From assembly GCF_012641475.1 (NCBI RefSeq), contig NZ_JABAIL010000014.1, positions 62,001 to 126,000 of the forward strand: a stretch of DNA of 64,000 nucleotides. Reading direction: 5' to 3'. Source of the stretch: Flammeovirga agarivorans (GTDB taxonomy: Bacteria > Bacteroidota > Bacteroidia > Cytophagales > Flammeovirgaceae). The notes under the pieces were generated by a model. It ran no database searches, had not been told where the DNA came from, and saw only the letters and a program-made list of their open reading frames with translations. Both the position numbers and the translations under genes were made by a program. Position 1 is the first letter of the stretch, and every line of letters starts with the position of its first letter. Shown here in pieces: positions 26,885-35,477 of the stretch.

Positions 26885-27339
26885 AGCATTCCTGATATTT
26901 AAATTATTCTCTGTTAGAATCATTCTCTCTAGAAAAAAATGATTCAAAAAAGTACTTGCGTAATCGCTCTTTAGTTAGTTTTTCATTTAAATGAGAGCCT
27001 CTTCAAATCACCAAAATATATCAAAGAGTTGCTAGGAGAAGTAGCATTTTTATAGATAATAAAACAACACAAATAGCTGATTAAAAGATATTTAAGTAAT
27101 TTAAATTCGATATAATTGTAGATGGTATACAAATAGATTTTGAATACAACATTATTACTACAACTTTATTTCGTTGTGGTTTATAGGAGCGTTTTTGAGA
27201 ATCAAGAAGGAAAAAAGTGATTTTCTATTCACTTTTCATCAAAAAAAATTACATTTACACCACAACACATATATAATAACATATCGTACAACAACGATAA
27301 CTTTTTACATCACATACTTTTACCAATAAACACTACTTT
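26885..27339. other. Divergent intergenic region
   Basis: About 455 AT-rich bases between the divergent GH5 and saccharopine-dehydrogenase genes. It must hold both promoters, but I see no exact TAnnTTTG with a well-spaced TTG. A short imperfect stem, CTACAAC-N8-GTTGTGG, lies near 27159-27180. No gene is evident. Confidence 0.4.
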
Positions 27340-28704
27340 ATGAAGACGATAATCATTTTAGGTGCTGGTCGTTCAGCTTCGTCATTAATTCATTATCTCT
27401 GTGAACACTCCAAAGACCATCAATGGAAAATAATGGTCGGCGACTATCAACAAACTCTTGCTGCAGAAAAAATCAAAGGTTTTGAAGAAGTAGCGTCTGC
27501 TTTCGAGTTCGACATCAATAATGACGAACACAAGGAAAAGTATATTGCTATGGGAGATATTGTTGTCTCTATGCTTCCTGCAAGGTTCCATATTGAGGTG
27601 GCAAAAGTGGCCATAAAACATGCTGTACCTATGACGACAGCATCATACATTACACCAGAAATGCAGGCCTTAAATGAAGAAGCCCAAGAAAAAGGTATCA
27701 TTTTATTAAATGAAATTGGGCTAGACCCAGGCATTGATCATATGTCTGCTATGAAAATGATAGAAGAGGTCAAAGAAAAAGGGCATAGCATCGAAGGATT
27801 TGAATCATTTACAGGTGGATTAATTGCTCCCGAATCAGATAATAACCCTTGGAATTATAAGTTTACTTGGAACCCAAGAAATGTAGTTATTGCTGGACAA
27901 GGTGGAGCGGTCCGTTTCTTACACAATGGAAAATACAAATACATTCCATATAATAAATTATTCCGAAGAACAGAGCGTATTGAAATTGATGAATACGGAA
28001 AGTTTGAAGGATATGCCAATAGAGACTCTCTAAAATATGTCGAAAAATACGGTTTAGAAGGAGTACCTACTGTATATAGAGGCACACTTCGCCGACCTGG
28101 TTTCTGCAGAGCATGGAATTGCTTTGTCACCCTAGGAGCAACAGATGATAGTTATGTTATGGAAAATACAGAAAACATGACTTATAGAGAGTTCATCAAC
28201 TCCTTCCTACGTTACAATCCAAACGATTCTGTAGAGTTGAAATTGATGCAATACCTTAAGTTATCTCAAGACGATATCGAAATGGAAAAACTAGAGTGGT
28301 TGGATATCTTTAGTGATAAGAAAGTAGGCTTACCAAGTGCCACTCCTGCTCAGATCCTTCAAAAGATTCTTGAGGAAAAATGGGCATTAGATAAGAATGA
28401 CAAAGATATGATTGTGATGTACCATAAGCTTTTCTATAAGAAAGGAGCTGAAAATATTTTACGTACATCACACATGGTCGTCAAAGGAAAAGACCAAACG
28501 TACACTGCAATGTCAGATACAGTAGGTATTCCATTGGCTATTGCTACGAAATTAATCCTTCAAGGTAAGATTACTAAAACGGGTACGTGTATTCCAGTTC
28601 ATAAAAACATATATGAACCTGTTTTAGAAGAACTCGAAACGCTAGGGATTACTTTTAAAGAGCAAGAAGTAGTGATGAGTCCACAAGAAATGTCAAGTTT
28701 ATAA
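27340..28704 (+). CDS. Saccharopine dehydrogenase family protein
   Basis: 454 residues. The N-terminal Rossmann motif IIILGAGRSASSLI (about 4-17) binds NAD(P), followed by VVSMLPARFH, MTTASYITPEMQALN and NEIGLDPGIDHMSAM, typical of saccharopine reductase (Lys9-type) and lysine-ketoglutarate reductase/saccharopine dehydrogenase enzymes. The family interconverts saccharopine with glutamate and aminoadipate semialdehyde, so a role in lysine breakdown is likely in a bacterium. Other members act in polyamine synthesis (carboxyspermidine dehydrogenase), but the motif IDHMSAM and the overall length favour the lysine branch. Monocistronic. Confidence 0.87.
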   Translation: MKTIIILGAGRSASSLIHYLCEHSKDHQWKIMVGDYQQTLAAEKIKGFEEVASAFEFDINNDEHKEKYIAMGDIVVSMLPARFHIEVAKVAIKHAVPMTTASYITPEMQALNEEAQEKGIILLNEIGLDPGIDHMSAMKMIEEVKEKGHSIEGFESFTGGLIAPESDNNPWNYKFTWNPRNVVIAGQGGAVRFLHNGKYKYIPYNKLFRRTERIEIDEYGKFEGYANRDSLKYVEKYGLEGVPTVYRGTLRRPGFCRAWNCFVTLGATDDSYVMENTENMTYREFINSFLRYNPNDSVELKLMQYLKLSQDDIEMEKLEWLDIFSDKKVGLPSATPAQILQKILEEKWALDKNDKDMIVMYHKLFYKKGAENILRTSHMVVKGKDQTYTAMSDTVGIPLAIATKLILQGKITKTGTCIPVHKNIYEPVLEELETLGITFKEQEVVMSPQEMSSL

Positions 28705-28730
28705 GCATTGCATTAATATTTTGTATTCGC

Positions 28731-28747
28731 TTCACCTTACAAAGGTG
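28731..28747 (+). other. Short stem-loop downstream of the saccharopine dehydrogenase gene
   Basis: TCACCTT-ACA-AAGGTGA, a tight perfect hairpin with no T run, 27 bases after the stop. It may protect the mRNA end ahead of the true terminator. Confidence 0.35.
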
Positions 28748-28793
28748 AGATAGGATTCATTCTATAATGAAAGAATAAGTATTTGATATATCG

Positions 28794-28833
28794 AAAGCCC
28801 AACGTAAATTTTTTAGTTGGGCTTTCTTATTTC
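28794..28833 (+). terminator. Terminator of the saccharopine dehydrogenase gene
   Basis: Perfect stem AAAGCCCAAC/GTTGGGCTTT (28794-28803 and 28816-28825), then CTTATTT. Confidence 0.7.
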
Positions 28834-28903
28834 TGATAACTAATAGATTATTAGAGTTATTTGTCTTTACTTTGTAGCCATCACACATACTAGTCTATAA
28901 ATA

Positions 28904-29545
28904 ATGAACGAAGCAATTACATACGGTCTATTGGCGTTTACTTCATTTTTTACTCTAATTAACCCGGTAGGTATTATGCCGGTGTTTATGACTATCACAA
29001 ATCAGTTAGAGGCCAAGGAGAGAAAACGCACAGCATTAAGAGCTACATTCATCGCTTATTGTTTTTTATTGTTCTTTGCTATCTCAGGACAATCACTATT
29101 TAAGTTCTTTGGTATTTCTATCGACAGCCTTAGAGTTGTAGGTGGTATGATCTTCTTTTTAGTTGGATTTGATATGCTACAAGCTCGCTTGGGAAGCGTT
29201 AAAGTCACAAAAGATGAAATTCATGAATATGCCAATGATGTTGCTATAACTCCTCTAGCTATTCCTATTATTTGTGGTCCTGGATCTATTGCCAATGCAA
29301 TTATCTTAATGGATTCAGCCAGCGATGATCCTTTTAAAGTAGGAGCACTATTTATTGCAATTACAGCTGTATTACTCACTACATGCTTGAGCTTATTAAG
29401 CGCAGGACCAATCATGAAAGTGTTAGGAGATACAGGAAATAAATTGATGTTACGTTTGATGGGTCTTATCGTTATGGTAATGGCAGTAGAATTCTTCTTT
29501 GCTGGTTTAGGGCCATTAGTGAAAAGATTTATTATCGTTGAGTAA
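28904..29545 (+). CDS. MarC family integral membrane protein
   Basis: 213 residues with six membrane spans. The family pattern is clear: TSFFTLINPVGIMPVFMTIT at the first span, FFGISIDSLRVVGGMIFFLVGFDML, the conserved TPLAIPIICGPGSIANAI, and a C-terminal LRLMGLIVMVMAVEFFFAGLGP. MarC/UPF0056 proteins are inner-membrane proteins of unsettled function and, despite the name, are not clearly involved in antibiotic resistance. TTACTTTG at 28867-28874 is one base off a -7 box. Confidence 0.9.
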   Translation: MNEAITYGLLAFTSFFTLINPVGIMPVFMTITNQLEAKERKRTALRATFIAYCFLLFFAISGQSLFKFFGISIDSLRVVGGMIFFLVGFDMLQARLGSVKVTKDEIHEYANDVAITPLAIPIICGPGSIANAIILMDSASDDPFKVGALFIAITAVLLTTCLSLLSAGPIMKVLGDTGNKLMLRLMGLIVMVMAVEFFFAGLGPLVKRFIIVE

Positions 29546-29567
29546 ACAATATACTCTCTAAATAAAT

Positions 29568-29607
29568 AAAAGGTTCATGTGATACTCAATTCACATGAAC
29601 CTTTTTT
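29568..29607. terminator. Bidirectional terminator
   Basis: Perfect 14-bp stem AAAGGTTCATGTGA/TCACATGAACCTTT with T7 on the plus side and T-rich sequence on the minus side, shared by the convergent MarC and DUF1349 genes. Confidence 0.85.
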
Positions 29608-29637
29608 TAAACCTGAACTATCAAAATAACTTTTCGT

Positions 29638-30285
29638 TTATTCTTTGTTATTTTCTAACCATTCCAATCTTCTTTCATCCGCAAGGTGCGTGATTTTAAA
29701 GTCATCGAAAGTTGCATTAAAACCATTACCATCAGGGCTTGCTGCCATCATACCTACCATAAGAGGTTTGTGATCTGGAAGATAAGCTAGGTTACTCATT
29801 TGGTATTTTTTCCCATCTAAAGAGTAGAAAATTTCTACAGCATCTCTTCGTCTGATGGCTTTAATCCAAATTGATTTTGGTTTACCTTCTAAAGCGATAA
29901 CACTCCAACTAGAATGGTCATTAGTAACTACTGCACTAAAATTATACACCCCATCAACATATTCAATTCCTGTCTTGATCCAATGTTTTTCATCCACTCG
30001 AATCATTAATCCCATTTGATCAAATCGAGTTCTATATTCTCCTGTGATTTTTACAGAAACCTCAAATTCTCCACCGCGTTGTGCATAATAAAATGGACCA
30101 TCATCTATGGTAAATCCATAATGTGTTTTTCTCCAGTAATCTGACTGTGGGGTAACGAACATTTTTAATGAGGAACCATCTACTTCCCATTTCTCTGGGG
30201 CATTAAACCATTGCATATCATTTAGGTTTTGGGAAAGTACTACTTGAGAAAATCCCAATAGCAATACTATCAATAAGTTTTTCAT
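29638..30285 (-). CDS. DUF1349 (concanavalin-like) exported protein
   Basis: 215 residues with a signal peptide ending in SQVVLSQ. The rest matches the DUF1349 jellyroll: FTIDDGPFYYAQRGGEFEVSVKITGEYRTRFDQMGLMIRVDEKHWIKTGIEYVDG, then SVIALEGKPKSIWIKAIRRRDAVEIFYSLDGKKYQMSNLAYLP and VGMMAASPDGNGFNATFDDF. Relatives are periplasmic and may bind or process sugars, but the function is not established. It is convergent with marC and monocistronic. Confidence 0.83.
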   Translation of the reverse strand: MKNLLIVLLLGFSQVVLSQNLNDMQWFNAPEKWEVDGSSLKMFVTPQSDYWRKTHYGFTIDDGPFYYAQRGGEFEVSVKITGEYRTRFDQMGLMIRVDEKHWIKTGIEYVDGVYNFSAVVTNDHSSWSVIALEGKPKSIWIKAIRRRDAVEIFYSLDGKKYQMSNLAYLPDHKPLMVGMMAASPDGNGFNATFDDFKITHLADERRLEWLENNKE

Positions 30286-30376
30286 GACAATTGTAAATTA
30301 GATTTACTAGTAATTTAAAGAAAGATGTTGGTGTAAAAGAAAATATTTAGAATGATTTGAAAAAAAATAAACAAAA

Positions 30377-30413
30377 AAAAGTAGAACGTAAACAGATTAC
30401 GTTCTACTTTTTT
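30377..30413. terminator. Strong bidirectional terminator
   Basis: Perfect 14-bp stem AAGTAGAACGTAA/TTACGTTCTACTT with a 5-base loop, T-rich on both sides. It ends the dienelactone-hydrolase transcript arriving on the minus strand. Confidence 0.8.
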
Positions 30414-30473
30414 ATTATTGTATTAAGAAATCAATGATAACCTCATATTACTTTAAGCAAGCTAACTACAAAC

Positions 30474-30504
30474 AAGGCCGCCTAAATTTTGGGTGGTCTT
30501 TTTT
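30474..30504 (+). terminator. Orphan plus-strand terminator
   Basis: AAGGCCGCC/GGTGGTCTT with two G-U pairs that form only on the plus strand, 9-base loop, then a T run ending at 30504. No plus-strand gene precedes it; the last one (marC) ends at 29545 with its own terminator. Confidence 0.55.
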
Positions 30505-30524
30505 ATTGACCAATGAGGTAGATA

Positions 30525-31397
30525 TTATTTCAAATGTTGTTTTAAAAATGCCAATGCTACTTTGTTAGCTTCTTTTGCATCTTTTTCATTATACCTGTCA
30601 GAAGAAGGATTCGCAAATGCATGATCTGCTTTATACATCTTAACTTCAAGGTTCTTTTTTGCCTCTTGCATGTGGTCTTCAAAATTGGCCACTACCTCTG
30701 GATTAATCCATTTATCTTTTTCTCCAAAGATTCCTAAGACATCACAATTTAATGATGCAAGGCGATCAACATCTTTTACTGGCATACCATAATACATGAC
30801 ACAAGCTTTAGCTTGTTGTTGTAATTGAAGTGCCGCCTGTAATGACCAACCTCCTCCAAAACACCAACCAATAGTGGCAATAACTGCACCTTTACCTACA
30901 TAAGCTAAAGCTCCCTGAATAATCGATGCAGCCCTTTTGGGGTCACAGGCTTTCATCAATTTTCCAGCTTCTTCTCTTGTAGTACCTACTTTTCCATCAT
31001 ATAAGTCTAGTGCAATCACATTGACATTTCCCAATTCTTTGGACAGACGATTGGATTCATTTCTAACATAATCATTTAACCCCCACCATTCATGAAATAC
31101 AAAAATATACTTGTTCGACTTTTTCTTTGACGCTACATAATATCCTTTTCCTTGTTTTCCATCTGCTACATCAAAAGTAATTTCAGCACCATTAAAAGAA
31201 ACATCTCCTAAATCCCTTGACATGGAATGAGCATTTCTGAAAGATTCTTGAGTTGTAAATGCTGCAAAAGCATGTACAGCTTCTATATCTGCATGGCACA
31301 ATACGGGTTCTTTAGGTTTTTCTGGTTCATGAAGAGCCAATAGAGCGGCAACAAAACTGAAAGTGACTAAAAGGTAAAAATAGAGTGCGTTTTTCAT
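30525..31397 (-). CDS. Dienelactone hydrolase family protein, exported
   Basis: 290 residues from the ATG at 31397, chosen because it begins the hydrophobic signal MKNALYFYLLVTFSFVAALLAL; an upstream ATG at 31466 would add 23 unlikely residues. The DLH core shows FVFHEWWGLNDYVRNESNRLSKELG, the nucleophile in TIGWCFGGGWSLQAAL (a Cys, as in true dienelactone hydrolases), the acid in GIFGEKDKWI and the histidine in KADHAFANPSS. DLH enzymes open lactone rings in aromatic degradation, but many exported homologues have unknown substrates. Monocistronic. Confidence 0.86.
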   Translation of the reverse strand: MKNALYFYLLVTFSFVAALLALHEPEKPKEPVLCHADIEAVHAFAAFTTQESFRNAHSMSRDLGDVSFNGAEITFDVADGKQGKGYYVASKKKSNKYIFVFHEWWGLNDYVRNESNRLSKELGNVNVIALDLYDGKVGTTREEAGKLMKACDPKRAASIIQGALAYVGKGAVIATIGWCFGGGWSLQAALQLQQQAKACVMYYGMPVKDVDRLASLNCDVLGIFGEKDKWINPEVVANFEDHMQEAKKNLEVKMYKADHAFANPSSDRYNEKDAKEANKVALAFLKQHLK

Positions 31398-31572
31398 TGT
31401 CTTTAAGTTTGGAAGTGGATAATCAGAGTATAAACTCTTCATTGAATAAATGGTTTTTAATTCCAATGAATATAAGGATAAATCGGTAGTTTCACTGATC
31501 TAATAATGCGATAAAACAATATATACTTTATTAAAGCTTTATATTTATCCTAGACTTATTATTCAAAAAATT

Positions 31573-32352
31573 ATGTTAGCGTATACTGATAGTAAAGAAA
31601 ATCAAACTACTCTAGTACTCATCCATGGCTACTGTGAGACTAAAAATTTATGGAACGATTTTATTAAAATAATCACTCCCTACTTCCGAGTAATCTGTAT
31701 TGATCTTCCTGGATGTGGAGAAAGTCCTAACATTACACAAGCGACTATAGAGTTATCTGATTTTGCAGATCAAATTCATCAAACACTACAAAGCATTGGT
31801 GTTCAAAAATATTGTATGGTGGGGCACTCATTGGGTGGGTATGTCACTTTAGCTTACGCTAAGAAATACACTTCCTATCTCAATGGTATTGGACTTTTCC
31901 ATTCAACAGCATTTGAAGATGATGAAGCAAAAAAAGAAGTAAGAATAAAAGCTGCAGAATTTGTAAGAGAACATGGTGCTAGAGCTTTTGTTGCTCCAAT
32001 GATTGCCAATCTATTTGATGAAACAAATAGAGAACAGCATAGAGGCATTATTAATAGAATTATCAAAGAAGCAGAAAAAGAGGATGTCGAAAGTATAGCA
32101 AAAACCTCTTTGGCAATGAGAGCAAGAGAAGACAGTAGTGAACTTATTAGTGCTCTCAACATCCCTGTACTATTTATCGTCGGTAAAAAAGATGTTGCTG
32201 TTCCTCTTACTAAAAGTATAGAACAATGTCATCTGCCAAAAGATGCCCATGTTTATTTCTTCGAAAATGTTGGCCATATGGGAATGTTTGAAGAAACAAC
32301 TAAGTGCCAACAGGTAATTTTAAACTTTCTTACCTATTGCAGTAATCGATAA
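31573..32352 (+). CDS. Alpha/beta fold hydrolase
   Basis: 259 residues, no signal peptide, so cytoplasmic. Motifs: oxyanion region LVLIHGYCETKNLW, DLPGCGES, nucleophile elbow VGHSLGGYVTLAY (about residues 83-95), acid in FIVGKKDVAVP and histidine in ENVGHMGMFEE. The overall form is of the BioH/MhpC/haloperoxidase group. Substrate unknown; it stands alone with a long AT-rich hairpin after it. Confidence 0.85.
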   Translation: MLAYTDSKENQTTLVLIHGYCETKNLWNDFIKIITPYFRVICIDLPGCGESPNITQATIELSDFADQIHQTLQSIGVQKYCMVGHSLGGYVTLAYAKKYTSYLNGIGLFHSTAFEDDEAKKEVRIKAAEFVREHGARAFVAPMIANLFDETNREQHRGIINRIIKEAEKEDVESIAKTSLAMRAREDSSELISALNIPVLFIVGKKDVAVPLTKSIEQCHLPKDAHVYFFENVGHMGMFEETTKCQQVILNFLTYCSNR

Positions 32353-32365
32353 CATATGTTAATCA

Positions 32366-32416
32366 ATATAAATAATCACTTAATAACCTTACTATTAAGT
32401 GATTATTTATATAATT
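32366..32416 (+). terminator. Long AT-rich hairpin, probable terminator
   Basis: Perfect 20-bp inverted repeat (32366-32385 and 32393-32412) with a 7-base loop, AT-rich, followed by AATTTTAG. It lies 14 bases after the hydrolase stop. Confidence 0.6.
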
Positions 32417-32545
32417 TTAGTTAACAAAGAAGTACAGATTACACCGCTATCTTTACCTATCCCAATAGAATCTGTATTACTTAAAACCAATAGTGACCCA
32501 ACTGATATAAAAATTTTCTTTACCTAACATATCTATTTATTAACT

Positions 32546-33046
32546 ATGAAAACTTCTAAATTAATTCTACTCCTTGTAGAATTTCTCTACTGTGTATCAT
32601 TTAGTGCTTTTGCAGATTCTTCATTTAATGATGATAAGAAAAAGTCTAAAAACAAAGACAATGATCTCATCATTATCGAACCTACAAAACATCCCGCAAA
32701 TTTTGATTACTTCAATACTCCTCCGGAAGTAAAGAAGGCTCCCTATCTTGTTAATATATCAACAGAAAGGTCTTTGGGTCTATTAAAAGATTACAGAAAG
32801 CAAACAAGGCATTTAGTTGTAGATACTGAGTCTGATAATATCCTATTTCCAAAGCTTCAGAAGGATATTCACTTTTTAAGAGTCTACAAAGACTCTCATG
32901 ACCAACAGCCATGCATGATCATTTGGGAAATCAGAGATTATGATGAAAAAGGAGAAATCATCTGGAGAAAGTATACTTATAAAAAGTATAAAACACTTGG
33001 ATGGAGGCCAGTAAAAAATGATACTATCAAAAAAATCATCTTCTAA
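32546..33046 (+). CDS. Small exported protein of unknown function
   Basis: 166 residues with a signal peptide ending near FSAFADS, then a lysine-rich stretch KKKSKNKDND. The C-terminal half has a pattern of alternating charged and aromatic strands (IIWEIRDYDEKGEIIWRKYTYKKYKTLGWRP). I do not recognise a family. It is followed by a terminator, so it is monocistronic. Confidence 0.65.
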   Translation: MKTSKLILLLVEFLYCVSFSAFADSSFNDDKKKSKNKDNDLIIIEPTKHPANFDYFNTPPEVKKAPYLVNISTERSLGLLKDYRKQTRHLVVDTESDNILFPKLQKDIHFLRVYKDSHDQQPCMIIWEIRDYDEKGEIIWRKYTYKKYKTLGWRPVKNDTIKKIIF

Positions 33047-33073
33047 TCAATAAACAATGATCGCGAATTTTGA

Positions 33074-33111
33074 ACTGCTTATCCATATATTTTGGATAAG
33101 TAGTTTATTTT
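33074..33111 (+). terminator. Terminator after the 32546 gene
   Basis: ACTGCTTATCCA/TGGATAAGTAGT with one G-U pair that fits the plus strand, then TTATTTTTTG. Confidence 0.65.
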
Positions 33112-33241
33112 TTGTTATTTTTGACCAATAAGTCAATTAAGGAACTTTTGATAACTTTATGTGACAAAATGCATACTTAGGTGCTGTGATTAATCTGGAT
33201 ATTTGTATTGTTCATTTATTTAAAACATAAAAAACTTAATC

Positions 33242-33559
33242 ATGAATAAAATCCAGAACATCGATCAATACAATGAGTTGATCAGCCAAGGTCAACCTCT
33301 ATTACTAGATTTCTACGCAGATTGGTGTGGACCTTGTCAGGCATTATTGCCAACAGTTGAGAAACTTTCTGATGAATACCAAGGTAAAGTGGGTATCCAC
33401 AAGGTAAACATCGAAGAAGTACCAGAACTTGCTACACTACATAAAGTAAGAAGTATCCCTAATTTAGTATTTATCAAAGATCAAGAAGTGGTAAATACAC
33501 ATGTTGGCTTAACAGGAGAAAAAGAATTAAGAAATCAGCTAGACGTTTTAGTCAGCTAA
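33242..33559 (+). CDS. trxA: Thioredoxin
   Basis: 105 residues, the classic size. The active site is WCGPC at 28-32 inside LLDFYADWCGPC, with the cis-proline in VRSIPNLVFIKD. It is a cytosolic disulfide reductase. Flammeovirga-type genomes usually hold several thioredoxins, so this may not be the only one. A TATTTTTG at 33116-33123 could be its -7 box, but no well-placed TTG is seen. Confidence 0.88.
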   Translation: MNKIQNIDQYNELISQGQPLLLDFYADWCGPCQALLPTVEKLSDEYQGKVGIHKVNIEEVPELATLHKVRSIPNLVFIKDQEVVNTHVGLTGEKELRNQLDVLVS

Positions 33560-33576
33560 TATCCCATTATCATATA

Positions 33577-33610
33577 GAGTGAGTAAACATTTTTACTCAC
33601 TCACTTCTTT
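33577..33610 (+). terminator. Terminator of trxA
   Basis: Perfect stem GAGTGAGTAAA/TTTACTCACTC (33577-33587 and 33592-33602), then ACTTCTTTCTT. Confidence 0.6.
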
Positions 33611-33667
33611 CTTCTGTGATAGGAATACCCTTACTATAAATAAGTGTTTTTTGATAAACGATAAGCT

Positions 33668-34510
33668 ATGAAGTTTTTAAAAACAACCGGTGAATACCTA
33701 GAAATCCAGAATTTTGATATCACATCAGACCAAACTAACTTATTCGAAAACTCAGAAGAGAAGCTTACACTAATTTGGTTTACTGAAAACGATAACTACT
33801 TAACTATTGATGGCCGTAGATATACGTTCATGGCCAATGAAATTGTTTTCCTTACAGAGTTTCATCAAATAGAAAATATTCGATTAAACAAAGGAAAAAT
33901 CTTACGGTTCAACAGACCATTTTACTGTATTTTACACCACGAAACTGATGTAGGATGTAAGGGTATCTTATTTTTTGGGGCATCAAGTCTTCCAAAAATA
34001 AACCTCACCAATACTGATGGTGAAACACTTAAGTCTCTTTGGCAAGTATTCGAACACGAGATGAAATCTTCTGATGAACATCAACTAGAGATGTTACAGA
34101 TGCTTCTAAAACGCCTTCTAATACTCTGCACAAGAATCATGAAGAGACAAACAGATTTATCCACTATAGAAGAAGATAAGATGACCATTGTAAAAGAATT
34201 TAATTTCTTAGTAGAACAACACTTTAGAGAAAAGAAATCAGTAGCAGAATATGCTGAATTGCTTCATAAATCTCCCAAGACACTTTCTAATGTATTCAAG
34301 TTATTAGGGCAAAAAAAACCACTACAATTTATACAAGAGAGAGTATTACTGGAAGCCAGAAGACAGATTATATATACAGAGAAGTCTATTTCAGAAATCG
34401 CTTATGAATTGGGGTATGAAGACCTACAAGCATTCAGTAGATTCTTTAAGAAAACAGAAGGGAGTAGTCCTAGTGAGTATAGGGCACTACATACAAAAAA
34501 AGTCAGTTGA
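33668..34510 (+). CDS. AraC family transcriptional regulator
   Basis: 280 residues. The C-terminal AraC DNA-binding domain (about 178-278) shows KSVAEYAELLHKSPKTLSNVFKLLG and KSISEIAYELGYEDLQAFSRFFKKTEGSSPSEYR. The N-terminal half looks like a cupin ligand-binding domain. The stop codon lies in the stem of its own terminator. Target genes are unknown; no divergent neighbour is linked. Confidence 0.87.
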   Translation: MKFLKTTGEYLEIQNFDITSDQTNLFENSEEKLTLIWFTENDNYLTIDGRRYTFMANEIVFLTEFHQIENIRLNKGKILRFNRPFYCILHHETDVGCKGILFFGASSLPKINLTNTDGETLKSLWQVFEHEMKSSDEHQLEMLQMLLKRLLILCTRIMKRQTDLSTIEEDKMTIVKEFNFLVEQHFREKKSVAEYAELLHKSPKTLSNVFKLLGQKKPLQFIQERVLLEARRQIIYTEKSISEIAYELGYEDLQAFSRFFKKTEGSSPSEYRALHTKKVS

Positions 34511-34532
34511 TAGTATCAACTGACTTTTTTTA
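34495..34532. terminator. Bidirectional terminator containing the AraC stop codon
   Basis: Perfect 12-bp stem AGTCAGTTGATA-GT-ATCAACTGACT (with short loop) flanked by A7 and T7. The TGA of the AraC gene lies in the left arm. Confidence 0.75.
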
Positions 34533-34553
34533 TTTCCTTTGGAAGGATCTATA

Positions 34554-35285
34554 TTATTTTACAGACATCATTGCTGCAAATTTCTTAGCATCATTAGCTT
34601 CTTGAGATTTAGCATACTCATTAGCTACTTTGTTGTAAGTTTCTAAAGCGTTTGCTTGGTCACCGTTTGCTTCATAAGCATACGCTAACTTCATCAAGTA
34701 AGCAGGAGTAAATTCTTTATTTGGCTTGTAAGCTACAGCATCTTTGTAAGAAGAGATAGCACTACCAAATTGCTCTTGTTGTACATAAGCATCACCAATT
34801 AAAGCATATGCTCTACCTTGTACCAACTCATCATCAGAAGAGAATTTTTCTAAATGTGAGATTGCTTTACCAAACTCGCCCATTCTCATATAAGAAACAC
34901 CAGCATAGTAGTTAGCAAGATTAGCAGCTTTAGTTCCGCTATACTCATCTGCGATTTGTAAGAAACCACCAGTTAAGTTACCGTCACCGTTAAGTGCCTT
35001 ACCTAAAGAGTCTTTCTCAAAATAGAAAACTGCAGGAGATAAATCTGCTTGAGCTTTCTTGTTTTGGTTTTCAATGTTTAAACCATATAAGAAGTAACCA
35101 GCGATTACAGCTACAACAGCTCCAATAGCACCAAGTACTAAGTTTTTATTTTTATCTAGGAAACCTTGAGTTTCAATAATGTGTTCTTGTAATACCTCTG
35201 CACTCTCAAATACCTCAAACTCCTTGTGTTCATCTTGAGTATTACCTTTCTCTACGTTTTTGTTTTTCTCTTTCATGATCGCCAT
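34554..35285 (-). CDS. Membrane-anchored tetratricopeptide-repeat protein (YfgM-like)
   Basis: 243 residues. A single membrane span LVLGAIGAVVAVIAGYFLYGL at about 49-69 follows a charged N-terminal tail rich in Lys and Glu. The rest holds TPR units: AANLANYYAGVSYMRMGEFGKAISHLEKF, GRAYALIGDAYVQQEQFGSAISSYKDAVAY and PAYLMKLAYAYEANGDQANALETYNKVANEY. E. coli YfgM, similar in layout, works with SecYEG and the BamB-like chaperone pathway; here the role is inferred. The -7 box TAAATTTG is at 35348-35341 on the minus strand. Confidence 0.82.
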   Translation of the reverse strand: MAIMKEKNKNVEKGNTQDEHKEFEVFESAEVLQEHIIETQGFLDKNKNLVLGAIGAVVAVIAGYFLYGLNIENQNKKAQADLSPAVFYFEKDSLGKALNGDGNLTGGFLQIADEYSGTKAANLANYYAGVSYMRMGEFGKAISHLEKFSSDDELVQGRAYALIGDAYVQQEQFGSAISSYKDAVAYKPNKEFTPAYLMKLAYAYEANGDQANALETYNKVANEYAKSQEANDAKKFAAMMSVK

Positions 35286-35423
35286 GTATATATACTATAG
35301 GTTTCGTCGCCTAAATGTCTTGAATCAATATTTCAGTCGGCAAATTTAAAAAATTTCGGGCAAACATAATATTTTTAAGTTACGTTTGCACTCAAAAATG
35401 ATCAATATTACACTTATTTCATA

Positions 35424-35463
35424 AAAAAAGGCTACCCTTTTTTAAGAGTAGCCTAATTTTTTT
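35424..35463 (-). terminator. Terminator of the pdhA gene
   Basis: On the minus strand AGGCTAC...GTAGCCT, then T7, 15 bases after the stop codon at 35478. Confidence 0.75.
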
Positions 35464-35477
35464 ATGTTTTCTTCAGT

